A DNA stretch of 64,000 nt from Thysanoteuthis rhombus (GCA_963457665.1 OY735227.1:47328093-47392092), one strand, 5' to 3'; positions 25,030-35,601 are shown, counted from the stretch's first letter. Notes: generated by a model not told the origin, from the sequence alone. Numbers and translations: made by a program.

Positions 25030-25305
25030 ATGACCAAAGGCAGAACCACTCTCATCCAAAAAGACCCAGAAAAAGGGAACATAGCAAGCAACAATAGACC
25101 AATCACGTGCCTACCACTTATGTGGAAAATCCCGACTGGACAAATAGCAGAGAGAATATACATGTTAATGGAAAGAAGGGGACTATTACCAGAAGAACAG
25201 AAAGGGTGTAGGATAGGAAGCAAAAGAGCAAATGATTTACTTTACATAGACCAGATGATCTTGAAAGAAGTGAGGAAAAGGAGAAAGAATATCGCAATGG
25301 GATGA
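25030..25305 (+). pseudogene. RLE reverse transcriptase, N-terminal part
   Basis: A 92-codon frame ending at the TGA at 25303. It contains NNRPITCLPLMWKIPTGQIA, where RPI.CLP is the start of the RT domain, and EEQKGCRIGSKRANDLL, the usual template-grip motif. The A motif (DYKKAYDMIP) continues after the stop and a one-base insertion at about 25316. Confidence 0.85.
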
Positions 25306-25370
25306 ATAGATTACAAAAAAAGCGTACGATATGATTCCACATAGCTGGATACTCGAAAATTAGCGAACTG

Positions 25371-26288
25371 GTGGTTAGATTCATTGAAAATTCGATGAAA
25401 AACTGGAAAGTAGACTTGACAGCCGCAGAGGACAAACTAGCAGAGGTAGGAATGAAAAGGGGAATCTTCCAAAGAGACTCCTTGTCCCCACTATTATTTG
25501 TTCTAACAATGATACCGCTCAACAGAATTCTGAAGAACAGCAAAAGGTACCATTTCTCTAAAACAAAAGGAAAGGTCAACCACCTAATGTACATGGACGA
25601 TATAAAATTGTTCGCAAAAAACAGGGGAGAGCTTGAGACTCTGTTCAACGAAGTAAAGGAATACAGTGAGGACATTGGAATGGAGTTTGGAATAGAAAAA
25701 TGTGCAATCATGGTAATGCACAAAGGAAGGCTTACAATGACTGAAGGAATTGAACTCCCGGACAACAGCAAGATTAGAGCATTGACTGCACAAAACCGAT
25801 ACAAATACCTAGGCGTCCTTGAATGTGACACGATAAAACGGGAAGAGATGAAGGAGAAAATAAAGAGAGAATACCTCAGAAGGATAAGGAAAATATTAGA
25901 GACCAAATTAAACAGCAGAAATCTAATAAAAGGAATGAACACCTGGGCTGTGTCAGTAGCTAGATATACAGGACCATTTCTAGGATGGACAAAGGAAGAG
26001 CTCCAATCAATGGATAGGCGAACAAGGAAACTTATGACAATGCATAAAGCATTACACCCTAGAGATGATACAGATAGACTATACGTTAAGAGAAAAGAAG
26101 GTGGCAGGGGGCTCATTAGCATAGAAGACTGTGTCCAGAGAGCTAAAGCAGTCCTAGAAAGGTATGTGCAAACGAATAATAAAGAGTGCGAGAGACAGCG
26201 CAACAAACATCAAAGTAGAAAACAATGGAACAGCACAGCAAACATGAAAAGAAAGATGGGAAGAGAAAAAATTGTGTGGCGAGTTTAA
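25371..26288 (+). pseudogene. RLE reverse transcriptase, palm and thumb
   Basis: A 305-codon frame. Near its start GIFQRDSLSPLLF is the RT B motif, in which the usual QGDSLSP glycine is Arg. YMDD at 25590-25601 is the catalytic C motif with both aspartates intact. MEFGIEKCAIMVM and RYKYLGV follow. After the RT, MTMHKALHPRDDTDRLYVKR and EGGRGLISIEDC form the conserved linker of this family. The frame ends at TAA 26286, about 160 bp before the zinc finger. An active version would reverse transcribe the element's RNA on a nicked target. Confidence 0.9.
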
Positions 26289-26373
26289 AAGGCATATACA
26301 AGATGTAGCAGACAAGAAATCTTGGACTTGATTACGAAAAGGAAACCTGAAGAGAGAAACTGAATCGCTCATC

Positions 26374-27015
26374 ATGGCAGCCCAAAACAAAAGCATAAGG
26401 ACAAACTACATAAAAACAAAAATCGACAGAACACAGACAAACAGCAAATGCCGCATGTGCTGTGAAAGAGATGAGACAGTAAACCACATAACTAGCGAAT
26501 GTAGTCAACTCGCCCAGAAGGAGTATAAGCATAGACACGATAGAGTAGCAACGATGATACACTGGGAACTAAACAAACAAATGGGATTCAACGATGGGGA
26601 AAAGTGGTATCAGCACAAACCAGAGGCAGTTTTGGAGAATGACAACCACAAACTACTCTGGGACTTTGACATCCAAACTGACCACCTCATCCAAGCAAGA
26701 AGACCGGACTTGGTAATAGTAGACAAAAAAAGGAAGGCCTGCCAAATAGTAGACGTTGTTGTACCTGCCTACCATAGAGTGAAAAAGAAGGAGAGTGAAA
26801 AACGGGGAAAATACCAGGACCTAGCAAGAGAATTAAGGAAGATGTGGAACATGAAAACCAGGGTAGTACCAGTCATAGTGGGCGCACTAGGGACTGTCCC
26901 AAAAACGCTGAGGGTGAGACTGGAGGAGATCGGGATTAGGAGAAGAATTGAGACCGTACAGACTACAGCACTACTTGGAACTGCACGGATACTGAGGAAG
27001 GTGCTAGAGATATAA
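26374..27015 (+). pseudogene. RLE zinc finger and restriction-like endonuclease ORF
   Basis: A 213-codon open frame that looks intact to the natural C-terminus. CRMCCERDETVNHITSEC (26449-26502) is a CX2CX8HX4C finger. QARRPDLVIVDKKRKACQIV and DVVVPAYHRV form the PD-(D/E)XK-like nuclease core that makes the target-site nick. VVPVIVGALGTVPKTL and TALLGTARILRKVLEI are family-specific C-terminal blocks. It is separated from the RT frame by a stop and a frame change, so it is read here as part of a broken single ORF. Confidence 0.9.
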
Positions 27016-27029
27016 GGACTACAACGAAT

Positions 27030-27452
27030 TGTAGCCCTGACGTGATAGGTGAAAGAGAGAGGAGACGTTAGCTGAAGACCTGGGGAGACTTATTGCCACT
27101 CAGCCTTCAGCGATACCCACTGGGCAACCGGTGTGAAACTGTAAATCGCAGAATTACTGCGACCTATGAGTACTTGGAGAGGAGGGCTGGAGACTTGAGG
27201 AGACTTGCTGTCACTCAAACTCCAGCGGTTACCACCAGGCAACTGGTGTGAGATGGTACAAACTACAGCGCTGCTGTGATATATGAGGACCACATGAATT
27301 GAAAAATGGAGAACGAAGAAGACAATCTTCAGTGATAAACACTACGCAACTAGTGTGAAACTGCAAACTAGGACACTGTGTCAGATTGAGAGGGTTGGAA
27401 GGTTGGCTGGGGACTTGTTGTTATACAGTCTTGACCACCAGGTGACTGGTTG

Positions 27453-27455
<3 letters not shown>
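27030..27455 (+). repeat. RLE 3' UTR with four degenerate tandem modules
   Basis: A module of about 90-110 bp recurs with an internal order of GGAGACTTGCTGTCACTCA, CTTCAGCG, then CAACTGGTGTGAAACTGC. Copies are centred near 27100, 27215, 27330 and 27420, the last one short. Single modules are present at 15780-15880 and, inverted, at 50573-50720, so the repetition varies between copies. Confidence 0.75.

Positions 27456-27494
<39 letters not shown>
27455..27494 (+). repeat. (AAT)n tail of RLE element
   Basis: About 13 AAT units directly follow the last 3' UTR module. Confidence 0.95.
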
Positions 27495-27496
<2 letters not shown>

Positions 27497-28824
27497 GGAA
27501 ATTTCAACTAATATGGAATTAAAAGGTTTATATTTTTGAAGACGACACTCTGACTTAACACGTAAATGGTAAATGTAATTACCTTCGGTAAACCTGAATG
27601 CTTGGGAAGTTTGCATTAATTTTAATTGGACAATTTACACACATGATAGGAACATGAACAAGGAAATATCTTTGTGGGGGAAAACAAAGAGATTTCAGAA
27701 GACTGAAATAGAATTGGACCTTGGAAGACAGATGTAGCCTTATTTGAAAATTTATAAAATAATATTTTATCTGGAACTTCGTTCTTAGCTTTTACATGCA
27801 TATATCTGATTTCTGTCCCTCAAATACCATTATGTCACCTTCTATGAGAGCACCCTGTCATGTGCCCTCCATAGTGCAGCATGTGCATGAAAAAGTACCG
27901 GCTACAACGGTCTGGTCCTAGCTTGGCAAGATACCCTGTTAATCAGTGGCATATCATGGGCCGAGATGCTCGCAGGGTAATCTTATTGCTGCATAGGAAA
28001 CCTGGAATTCTCAGACAGTCACATACCTTAGTAATGACCAAGCTCTACATCGCTTGAAGTCGATGATCGTACGAGAACCATTGTATTTGATGCTATTTGA
28101 CCATATATACATACATATATATACATGTACACATGAATGTGCATTGAAAACTTCAGTATGAACCGGCGAAATGTCAAAATAAACAATACAAATTTCATTT
28201 TAATGCGATATGGTCTGCTAAATTGTCTTTTTACTCTAGTATTATCATGCATGACGGACGTGTTCAGTTGGATCCATAAAGTGATAACAAGCACATATAT
28301 CAGATGAAGATAAAATGATTGAATGAACAAATGAAATTAAACATTAGTTTACATTCAGCATAATTAATTTAGAGCTCCATTTCTAAGTAACAACTTATTG
28401 AGATGTCAACTCTCTAGATCTGCTTTGGAGAATTTAGAGCAAAAACGAATCGAAACTAAACTCATATGATTAAAGTTATCAGTTAGCGGTTATACCCACT
28501 TCCGCTAAATTTTTAGCAGTTCATTAGTTCAGCTGTGTACACCACTGCTTATCTGAGGATCTTACATAGCGTATGCGTACAATTTCATCCATCCCATTGA
28601 CTTCATTGAATATGCAGCGTTTCCTAAAATACGTTTTTCTCTTTCTCGCGTATCGTTCGTTCGTGAAACATGATTCAGAATCGAAAAATAAAGAAAAAAG
28701 CTTCCTTCCTTCAGTAGCCTTGGATGAATCTCTATGAAAATGTTATGAAACTTCACATTCTTGCTGTTCTATTAATTCAACAATATTTTGCTCCCTCATT
28801 CTCCAAAATAATTCTCATTGATTG
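27495..28824. other. No recognised gene
   Basis: Frames at 28028-28330 (-) and 28562-28756 (-) are unrecognised. The GC-richer stretch 27840-28020 shows no family resemblance or splice-framed open reading. Confidence 0.4.
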
Positions 28825-29202
28825 ATAGTATATGGAAGTTTACATAGGTATAAACTCCTAAGATAAAAAAATTGTGGATATATACTCCCATAATGGAAGT
28901 ATTTGGGCATATACTCCTCTAATGAAAGTATTTAGGCATAAACTCACATAAGGTGTGAATGTAGGCATATACTCCTATAGTGAAAGTATGTAGGTAAGAA
29001 CTCCTTTGATGAAAGTATGAAGGTATAAACTGTAATAGTGACAACATGTAGGTATATACTCCTATAATGGAAATATGTAGACTAAAATGATGACAGTATG
29101 TAGGTTTAAACTCTTATAAAGGAAGTAAATAAAAACTCCTGTAATAAAAGTATGTGAGTATAAACTACTACAATGACAGTATGTAGGCATGTAATTCTAT
29201 AA

Positions 29203-29451
29203 TGATCGACCGGGAGGTCGGCGAAATGGTAACGATATTAAGAAGAAGGCAAGAGAGAGAGAGAAAGATTAGCCGGTAACAAGTGCTGGGGCCACAAGCA
29301 TAAGCAGTTAGGGACGCTGGCGCCAGTGATCATTGGACCATGTGCGCCCAGGTGTTTTATTGGGGTCGTCGGAGGAAGTGACGTTTTGTATATTTAGCTT
29401 AAAGAAGAATTTCGTGATTAATTCCTAACTAAAAGTATAGGGGACGCTACA
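29203..29451. mobile_element. 249-bp insertion of unknown class in the satellite
   Basis: Non-satellite, GC-richer DNA breaks the array. It starts TGATCGACCGGGAGGTCG, where CGACC-GGGA-GGTCG is a small hairpin, has a purine-rich stretch at 29241-29265 and a possible TATA-like TGTATATTTAGC near 29387, and ends GGGGACGCTACA. TG...CA ends and size would suit a solo LTR, but no target duplication is visible. No second copy is in the window. Confidence 0.4.
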
Positions 29452-30369
29452 ACTGCATGTTGACATATACTCCTATAATGAAAGTACGTAGGTATAAACT
29501 CCTATAATAGAAGCATGTAGGCATAAACTCCTCAAATAAAAGTATGTGGGTATAAACTCCTATGATGAAAGTATACAGGTATAAACTCCTATAATGACAG
29601 TATGTAGGTACATACTCCTTTAATGGAGGTATGAATGTACAATATTGTTATAATAAAAGTATATGGGTATTTTCTCCCATAATGAAAGTACGTGGGTATG
29701 AACACCTACAGCAAAAGTATTCAAGTATATACTGTTATAATGAAAGTATGTATATACATACTTTCATGATGAAAGTATGTGGATATCATCATCATCATCA
29801 TCATCATTCTTTTAACGTCCGTCGTTGGATATGGACTTTCCCCAGGATCCACCACATTTCTTTATCATCGGCGTTGCAGAGCCAGTATTTTCTAAATTTG
29901 CCCAGTTCATCTTTCCATCTTGTATTTTGTCAGCTTCACTTTCGCATATGATCTCTAAGGGTCCATGTTGTAAGTTATCACAACTCACAACATCGGTTGT
30001 CTTTCATTCTCGCAACGTAACCAGCCCATTGCCATTGAGTTTTCTAATAGATTCTATGATGTCTCAGACCCCCATTTTTCCTGATATATTCAGCTATCTT
30101 GTGATTTCTTCATGTGAGGTTGAGCATGATTGTCTCATGTGCGCATTGCATGCTTCTCAGTCTGCGGATTTGTCTCTTGGTTAGGTTCCATGTTTTGGCT
30201 TTATAAGTGACTATCGGGAGGATGTATTGGTTGTATACTTTTCTTTTTTAGTTGTTTTTGAAGGTTGAGCTTACTCTGTCGAAGGCTTACCATACTAAGG
30301 TGATTCTCTGCTTGATTTCTTTTCTGGTGGGTTTCATAGAGATTCCTTGTCCTAGGTATATGTAGTGGT

Positions 30370-30873
30370 CTACTTTCCCAGTTTTGCATTTTTAATTTTG
30401 ACAGTTATGTCTTTATTCTCAATGTGATTGTCACACATGATTTTTGTTTTGCATAAGTTCATGTTTACGCCAACTCTACGGTTTTCTTCGTTTAGATCAT
30501 CTAGCATTAGTTGGAGGTCGTATAGATTCTCTGCAAAAAGGACGATGTCGTCTGTAAATCTGAAGTTGCTCAGATATTCACCGTCTATTTTGATTCCTCT
30601 ATTCTCCAAGTCCAGGTTACAGAAGATCATCTCAAGGTTGGCTGTAAAGAGTTTGGGTGAGCTGGTATCACCTTGTCTTACTCTTTTTCGGAGTTGGAAG
30701 AGTTCAGAGTTTTTATGTAGCCTAATAAAGGAGTTGCTGTGATTGTATATATGTTGCAGCACTTTTACGTATACAGGGTCTACACCTTGTATTGTGGTAA
30801 TCTTCATGACAATGGGAATTTCTACACAGTTGGATGCCTTCTTCAAGTCTATAAATGCTACAGCGAGTGGCAT
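30370..30873 (-). pseudogene. RTE reverse transcriptase, 167-codon open frame
   Basis: The frame starts at MPLAVAFIDLKKASNCVEIP, which is the RT A motif with F.D retained (usual AFDSVEIP has become SNCVEIP). VRQGDTSSPKLF is the B motif. NFRFTDDIVLFAEN is the C motif, with FTDD in place of FADD but both aspartates kept. Thumb residues DDLNEENRRVGVNMN follow. It is the least damaged RTE RT in the window, although upstream stops (for example after KVPKD) and a 5' inversion make the copy dead. Confidence 0.9.
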
Positions 30874-31164
30874 TTTGTATTCTGCTGCTTTCTATTTCAG
30901 CTGCTTTATTGAATGAAGATGGTCCATGGTCGAGTAGCTTCTTCTAAATCCAGCCTGTTCTCGTGGTTGGTTTTTATCTAGTGTTTTAGTAATCCGGTTG
31001 GTGATGATTTTTGTGAACAGTTTATAAATGGAGTTGAGTAGGCTTATAGGTCTGTAGTTGATGAGGTCTTTGGGTTTTTTTTATGTAGAAGCATTATGAT
31101 AGCCGTATTTCAATCTTTAGGGACTTTGCTCTGTTTTAAACACAGGTTGAACAGATTAGCTAGT

Positions 31165-31787
31165 TTTTGTGGACCGATGAAAACGACACCAACATCAACG
31201 AACTCCACAGCAAAATAGCAACCTCTCTAATAGAAGCTGCCAATATGTTTAAACCAAGAAACACACAGACCAACAACAAAGTCTCGGATGAAACCAGGAA
31301 ACTCATTGAAAAGTGCAGAAACCTCAAACCACCAACAAGGGAAAATATAGGAGGCCGAACTAAACAAAACAATCAAAAAGAACCTAAGAGAAGACACAAG
31401 AAGGTATACAACAGCAATCATCGAAACCACTCTCGAAAAACAGCGAGGCTTCAGAGTAATAAATAAAGCTCACAGTATAAGGCAGAAACAAATAACTAGC
31501 ATACTCGAAGAAAACGGAGACATAACAACAGACAGACCAAATTGTCGAACGCACCCAAGAATTCTACCAAGAACTCTTCAAGACATGGTCAACTAAGCAA
31601 CGATCTGGATACAGAAGACGCTGACAATGAGTTCGACGACTTCCCAAAAGTTACGCCATGGGAAGTAAAACAAGCTATCAAACAAACAAAAAAAAAGGAA
31701 AAGCCCCTGGACATCACCATCGATCTACTCAAAAAAGCTGGTATGATGTTCTACGAAAAAATAGCCAATCTGTCTATGTGTGTATGA
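31165..31787 (+). pseudogene. Inverted 5' arm of the RTE insertion (endonuclease-RT linker)
   Basis: The first frame (99 codons, 31167-31466) contains TNINELHSKIATSLIEAANM and ETRKLIEKCRNLKPPT, matching 58430-58600 of the RTE at 57.6 kb. After a frame change the arm continues with ITSILEENGDITT, and at the end YEKIANL. It contains no RT or endonuclease catalytic residues. Confidence 0.85.
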
Positions 31788-32788
31788 ATTACAATAAAGA
31801 AAGTATGAAGTATAAACTCCTATAATGAAAGTGTGTAGGTACAAACCTCTATAAGGAAAGTATGCATGTAAAAACTCCTATAATGACGGCATTTAGGTAC
31901 ATACTCCTATAGGAAAAGTATGAAGGTATGTACTCCTATAATAAAAGTCTATTGGTATAAACTCTTGTAATTAAAGTAGGCACGTATATTGTCTTATGAT
32001 GGAATTATGTAGTTATTTACTCCCTTGATAAGTATATAGGTATGAACTCAGAACATGAAAGTATGTAGGTATAAATTCAAATAACGAAAGAATGTAGGTA
32101 TAAATTCTTATAATGAAAGTATCTATATATTCCTATGATGAATATATGTATATACACTTACAATAAAAGTACGTAGGTATATACTCTCATAATGAAAATA
32201 TGTGGGTATATACTCTTATCATTAGAGTATGCTTGTATGAATTTCTGCAATGACACTATGAACGTGTATACTCGTAAAATGAAAGTATATTGCTACAAAC
32301 TCCAATAATGAAATTTGTAGGTATAAACTCCTATAATAACAGTATGGAGGTGTATTCCAATAATGAGAGTGCGTACATATATATTCCTATAATTAATGTA
32401 TGTAGAGATAAACTCCTGTATTGGAGGCACGTACGCATGAACTCCGATAATGAAAATATTTACGTATATACTCCTATAATGAAAATCTGTAGGTATGATA
32501 ACCCATGATGACAGTATATAGGTATAAACTCTTATAGTAAAATTATGTAGGTATGAACTCTTGTGATGAAAGTATGTCGGTATATACTCCCATAATGAAA
32601 GTATATAGGTATAAATCTTCTAATGACATCATGTAGGTATATACTCCTATAATGAATGTCCGTAGGTATAAACTCTTACAATGAAACTATGAAGGTATAA
32701 AGTCTTCTAAAGACAGTATGCTGGTATATACTCCTATAATGAATGTCTGTAGGTACATATTCCACAATAAAAGCATAAAAGTAACTTA

Positions 32789-33545
32789 GAAAAAAAGACT
32801 GTTCCCAAAGCCCTGCATAATCTTAGTTTCATTAATATTCGCTTTGGTCCCCACAAAAGAGAAAAAATAATCCGGTCTGCCCCTATGAAAAATTTTAAAA
32901 TATAAGATCATTTATTTAATTTTGTGCGTGTACCAACATCCACAAATCTCCTTACATAAAGCCAATACATTTGAGAGAAGAAATAGTTAGTAACGAATTG
33001 TTAATAAAGTGATTGTCAGTTCCAAATCACAGATTGAAGAATAAATGTGAACATAATTTTGGTTATTAAACTGGAGAGCTTTTGATATTCAGATTATGAT
33101 ACAATAAAAAGAAAAAATACAATACTTGGTGTATAAGTTTTGCAATTATTTAAAATAGTTCTGCCTGCTTTTTGAAAAATTGAAAAATAATATTTCACTT
33201 AAACTGAATGAAAAAAAATTTTGATACTTCATTCCCCCCCCAAAAAAAACAACCGAACAAACAAAAAGCAAAATATTCATCACCTGTTGTTATTTTATCG
33301 GATATTTTATTCTATTTGAACGATTAAGATAAAGAATCTTGAACCTGACAGCTTTTAGTGAACTGACCGCTACAAAAACTGCGAGTAATTTCTTTTTTAT
33401 AAATTAAAATAAAAGAAAACAGTCATCTAATCTATTGCAGGAAATATGCAATATTGAAACGTAAGCTGAATTCTTTCGCTCTAGGGTTCCCATCTTGGCC
33501 TAACATATCCCATTACAACCTGTTTGCGATATGAGAATTCAACTT
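32789..33545. other. No recognised gene
   Basis: AT-rich DNA with poly-A and poly-C runs near 33231-33260. Nothing else recognised. Confidence 0.45.
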
Positions 33546-33720
33546 AGAGGCGGCAAGCACCGAAAGTGGCTTCATTCACTTTGCTCTAGTAAGAGAGAAA
33601 GATGGGTTCATGCCATTGCCATTAATATGAAGTGAACACTAACTGTGAAAGCCAGAGTTTGAACTCTGCTCTCCTAATCTATTCCTCCGAGTCGTTATCC
33701 GTTCGGCCACTCCGCGCCTA
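33546..33720 (-). mobile_element. tRNA-derived SINE, copy 1
   Basis: The minus strand starts AGGCGCGGAGTGGCCGAACG, where GTGGCCGAACGG is a good RNA polymerase III box A of tRNA-Ser/Leu type. Box B is AGTTCAAACTC about 50 bases on. The tail ends GCCACTTTCGGTGCTTGCCG. The copy at 40437-40624 shares head, CTCTAG-containing middle and tail. No poly-A or LINE-like tail could be linked to the RTE or RLE elements. Confidence 0.8.
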
Positions 33721-34183
33721 ATTTTAGGAAAACAATGTAAAATGTTGATTGAAAACAAGAACTTGAGAAAATAAAAAGAAATTATGGAAAATATTTGAAT
33801 ATCTGACTGTTTTTTGTTTGAAGTTGTTTTGTTTTTGACAATGTTTATCAAGGAGAGTTTTCCTGGTTTCATACAAGTTTTTCCACTTTTCTCCAAAATA
33901 AAAAAAAATATTTACAGTGTTATTTAACAAATTTCAACAAAGTCAACAGAATTGCACGTTTATTTTCTTGTTTCGTTTTTAGGTATTTTTTCTGGATTCT
34001 CGCACATAAAAAGGGGAAAAAATCCTCAATCTCCATCCCACACCTCACAGTAAAACAAACAAGAGAAAAGAAGATGGAGAAAAACATTTTGTCAAATAAA
34101 AGAAAAAATGCCACACTTGCCTGTGATTTCAATGTGGTTAATTAGAAGGCAAAAATATCCTAAAATATAATTTTTACCCCACT

Positions 34184-34184
<1 letters not shown>
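33721..34184. other. No recognised gene
   Basis: Minus frames of 68-85 codons are low complexity and overlap the SINE end. Confidence 0.4.
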
Positions 34185-34225
<41 letters not shown>

Positions 34226-34233
34226 GCACGCAC
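34185..34233. repeat. (CA)n microsatellite
   Basis: About 36 bp of CA followed by three CACG units. Confidence 0.95.
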
Positions 34234-34484
34234 GTACACCTAAAAAATTCAATAATGCAAGATTTAAGAAAAACAGGAGCCAAATCATACCAGATTTTTG
34301 GCTCAGGAACATAAAAAAGCGTAGAATTAATTCCGATTACAAATAAAATTGCAAACAATATTTGACTTTAAAAAAGTCTCAATGGAACAATGCGACCATT
34401 AAGAGAGAAAACAAAGTTGAACTTAATGAAAAATTCTCAAATTCACAAATACATTAAACTAACTTTCATTCAGATAACACTTTT

Positions 34485-34705
34485 CTACGTTTTCTTGTTT
34501 CAGGGTAATAAGTGTTATTTTCTGATTGATTATGTCTGATAAATATAGAAATTACTTTTCGACCATGGACAGAGATAATTTGAAATCTACTTATTCTCGA
34601 TTCGACAACGGATGAATTTGCACATTTTAATCACATTAAAAAATGTGTATTTCACTATCCTGGTGCAAAAACAACGTTTGAAAGGAATAATAGTCATTTC
34701 TTAAT
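34485..34705 (+). repeat. Dispersed repeat family B, copy 1
   Basis: Collinear with 36735-36995. Shared strings are AAGTGTTATTTTCT, GATAATTTGAAATCT, GCACATTTTAATCAC versus GTGCATTTTCATTTAC, and GTTTGAAAGGAATAATA. The orientation is the same. The class is unknown. Confidence 0.7.
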
Positions 34706-34858
34706 ACTTTCTACGGGTAATCAATAGAAAAATAACACTCACTACTCGTAATAAACACTTCACGTCGTAATAAACAGCATTGATTACTTAGCTGGAGACA
34801 AGATTTAAGGTTCAAATATATGAGCCGGGTTGATCTATTCATTTCCTTTCTCTTGCAG

Positions 34859-35047
34859 ATAAGCCAGTCAGGAGATGGGCCTCTCGGTTTGCGTTATTTA
34901 GCGAAGTGACTTTAGAGGATTACTGGGATCGCTACAACAGGCTCTCTACATTAGCTGTTTACGGCATCTGGTGTACCCAATTGGTCATCAATCTATGTAT
35001 TATATTAGGCTCGAAATTCCTTATCTTCGGCGATCGTACGGGAACCA
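34859..35047 (+). CDS. Candidate internal exon of an unrecognised membrane protein gene
   Basis: A strong acceptor (TTCCTTTCTCTTGCAG) precedes, and a strong donor (CCA/GTGAGT) follows. The 189-bp interval is open in one frame from the acceptor, starts after the first codon base and ends after the first base of a codon (phase 1-1). The translation begins KPVRRWASRFALFSEV, continues EDYWDRYNRLS, and then has one hydrophobic stretch, about LAVYGIWCTQLVINLCIILG, that could be a membrane segment, before KFLIFGDRTG. Composition is unlike the AT-driven frames around it. If the donor is not used the frame runs on for eight codons to TAA at 35071. I recognise no family. An unknown transposon ORF is the alternative. 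Confidence 0.5.
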
Positions 35048-35179
35048 GTGAGTTCGACATGATCCGGCTGTAACAGCCGTGTGGGCGAAACAAATATACA
35101 GAAGATTTGTACTGGTGCCTCGCCGTTCATTAGTGGATAGTCCACTACTCTCACATTCTGTTTTTATTGTATTAAATTC

Positions 35180-35440
35180 TATTCTCACTAGGTGCCCCAC
35201 TATTGTGGCATTGTGCTAGTAGAGATTGAACTTTGCAAATATATAGAATAATGTTTAGCATACTACACTCACAGACCATTAAAGTCTTTTAGTACCCAAC
35301 TAGTGTGGTCTTGTACCAGTTGAATTTTGTACCCTTAGTTGAGCTTAGGAAATACCTATATATGAATGACACAGACCAGAGCCTCACTACAGTGGCTTTG
35401 TATCACTTCAAGTTAACCCAGGTAAATACACATACATTGG
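35180..35440. repeat. Degenerate tandem repeat of about 100 bp
   Basis: Three diverged units share the core CCACTATTGTGGCATTGTGC, CAACTAGTGTGGTCTTGTAC and CACTACAGTGGCTTTGTATC at about 35200, 35297 and 35384. The 98-codon frame at 35305-35601 begins inside it and is unrecognised. Confidence 0.55.
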
Positions 35441-35601
35441 TGCCCATCCAAGACTCAGTTATTGAACATCTGACTCCGGACTCACTCGATTTCCAAATTC
35501 AAAGCTGTTCCAATGCCTGTGTTAGGTATGTTTCTGAGATGAATCTCAGATTATCTCCCTTTCTGGACAAATCTAGCAACTCTAACACAGACTTTGAATA
35601 G

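Larger units (their letters stand above)
24946..27494 (+). mobile_element. RLE-type (R2/R4-like) non-LTR retrotransposon, best preserved copy
   Basis: Order along the + strand: RT (24950-25800), thumb and linker (25800-26290), CCHC finger (26449-26502), restriction-like endonuclease (26640-26800), conserved C-terminus TALLGTARILRKVLEI (ends 27015), a 3' UTR of four degenerate modules (27030-27455) and an AAT tail. Defects are a TGA at 25303, an extra A in the A7 run near 25316, a small deletion near 25365 and a TAA at 26286. The N-terminal DNA-binding region is missing, so the copy is 5'-truncated. The single C-terminal nuclease and the CX2CX8HX4C finger place it among RLE-encoding LINEs; Dong/R4 is a plausible clade, not proven. 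Confidence 0.92.
29784..31787 (-). mobile_element. RTE retrotransposon inserted in the 29-bp satellite with 5' inversion
   Basis: The 3' segment lies on the minus strand (about 31158 down to 29784): RT start [33 protein letters not shown] body, the C-terminal region and an (ATC)n run at 29786-29806 that is the GAT-type 3' tail on the other strand. The 5' segment (about 31165-31787) is inverted onto the + strand and carries the endonuclease-RT linker, from TDENDTNINELHSK to KIANL. The two segments end at the same point of the element. TATGTG occurs at both outer boundaries and may be the target duplication. This arrangement is the twin-priming product known from LINE insertions. Confidence 0.88.
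28825..32788. repeat. 29-bp satellite array, interrupted by two insertions
   Basis: The unit is close to TATAAACTCCTATAATGAAAGTATGTAGG with moderate divergence between neighbours. The blocks are 28825-29202, 29452-29783 and 31788-32788, about 59 units in total. As 29 is not a multiple of three, frames through it drift; the 72-codon frame at 32290 is an artefact. The insertions are a 249-bp unknown element and a 2-kb RTE copy. Confidence 0.95.

Noticed and set aside
25118-26206. 362-codon minus-strand frame, the longest in the window
   Set aside because: It is the shadow of the RLE reverse transcriptase; the + strand carries YMDD and the conserved linker motifs in order.
32290-32508. 72-codon frame in the satellite
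   Set aside because: A chance open phase of the 29-bp repeat, with no conservation between units.
28825-32788. CRISPR-like array
   Set aside because: Units are directly adjacent with no spacers and the context is eukaryotic.
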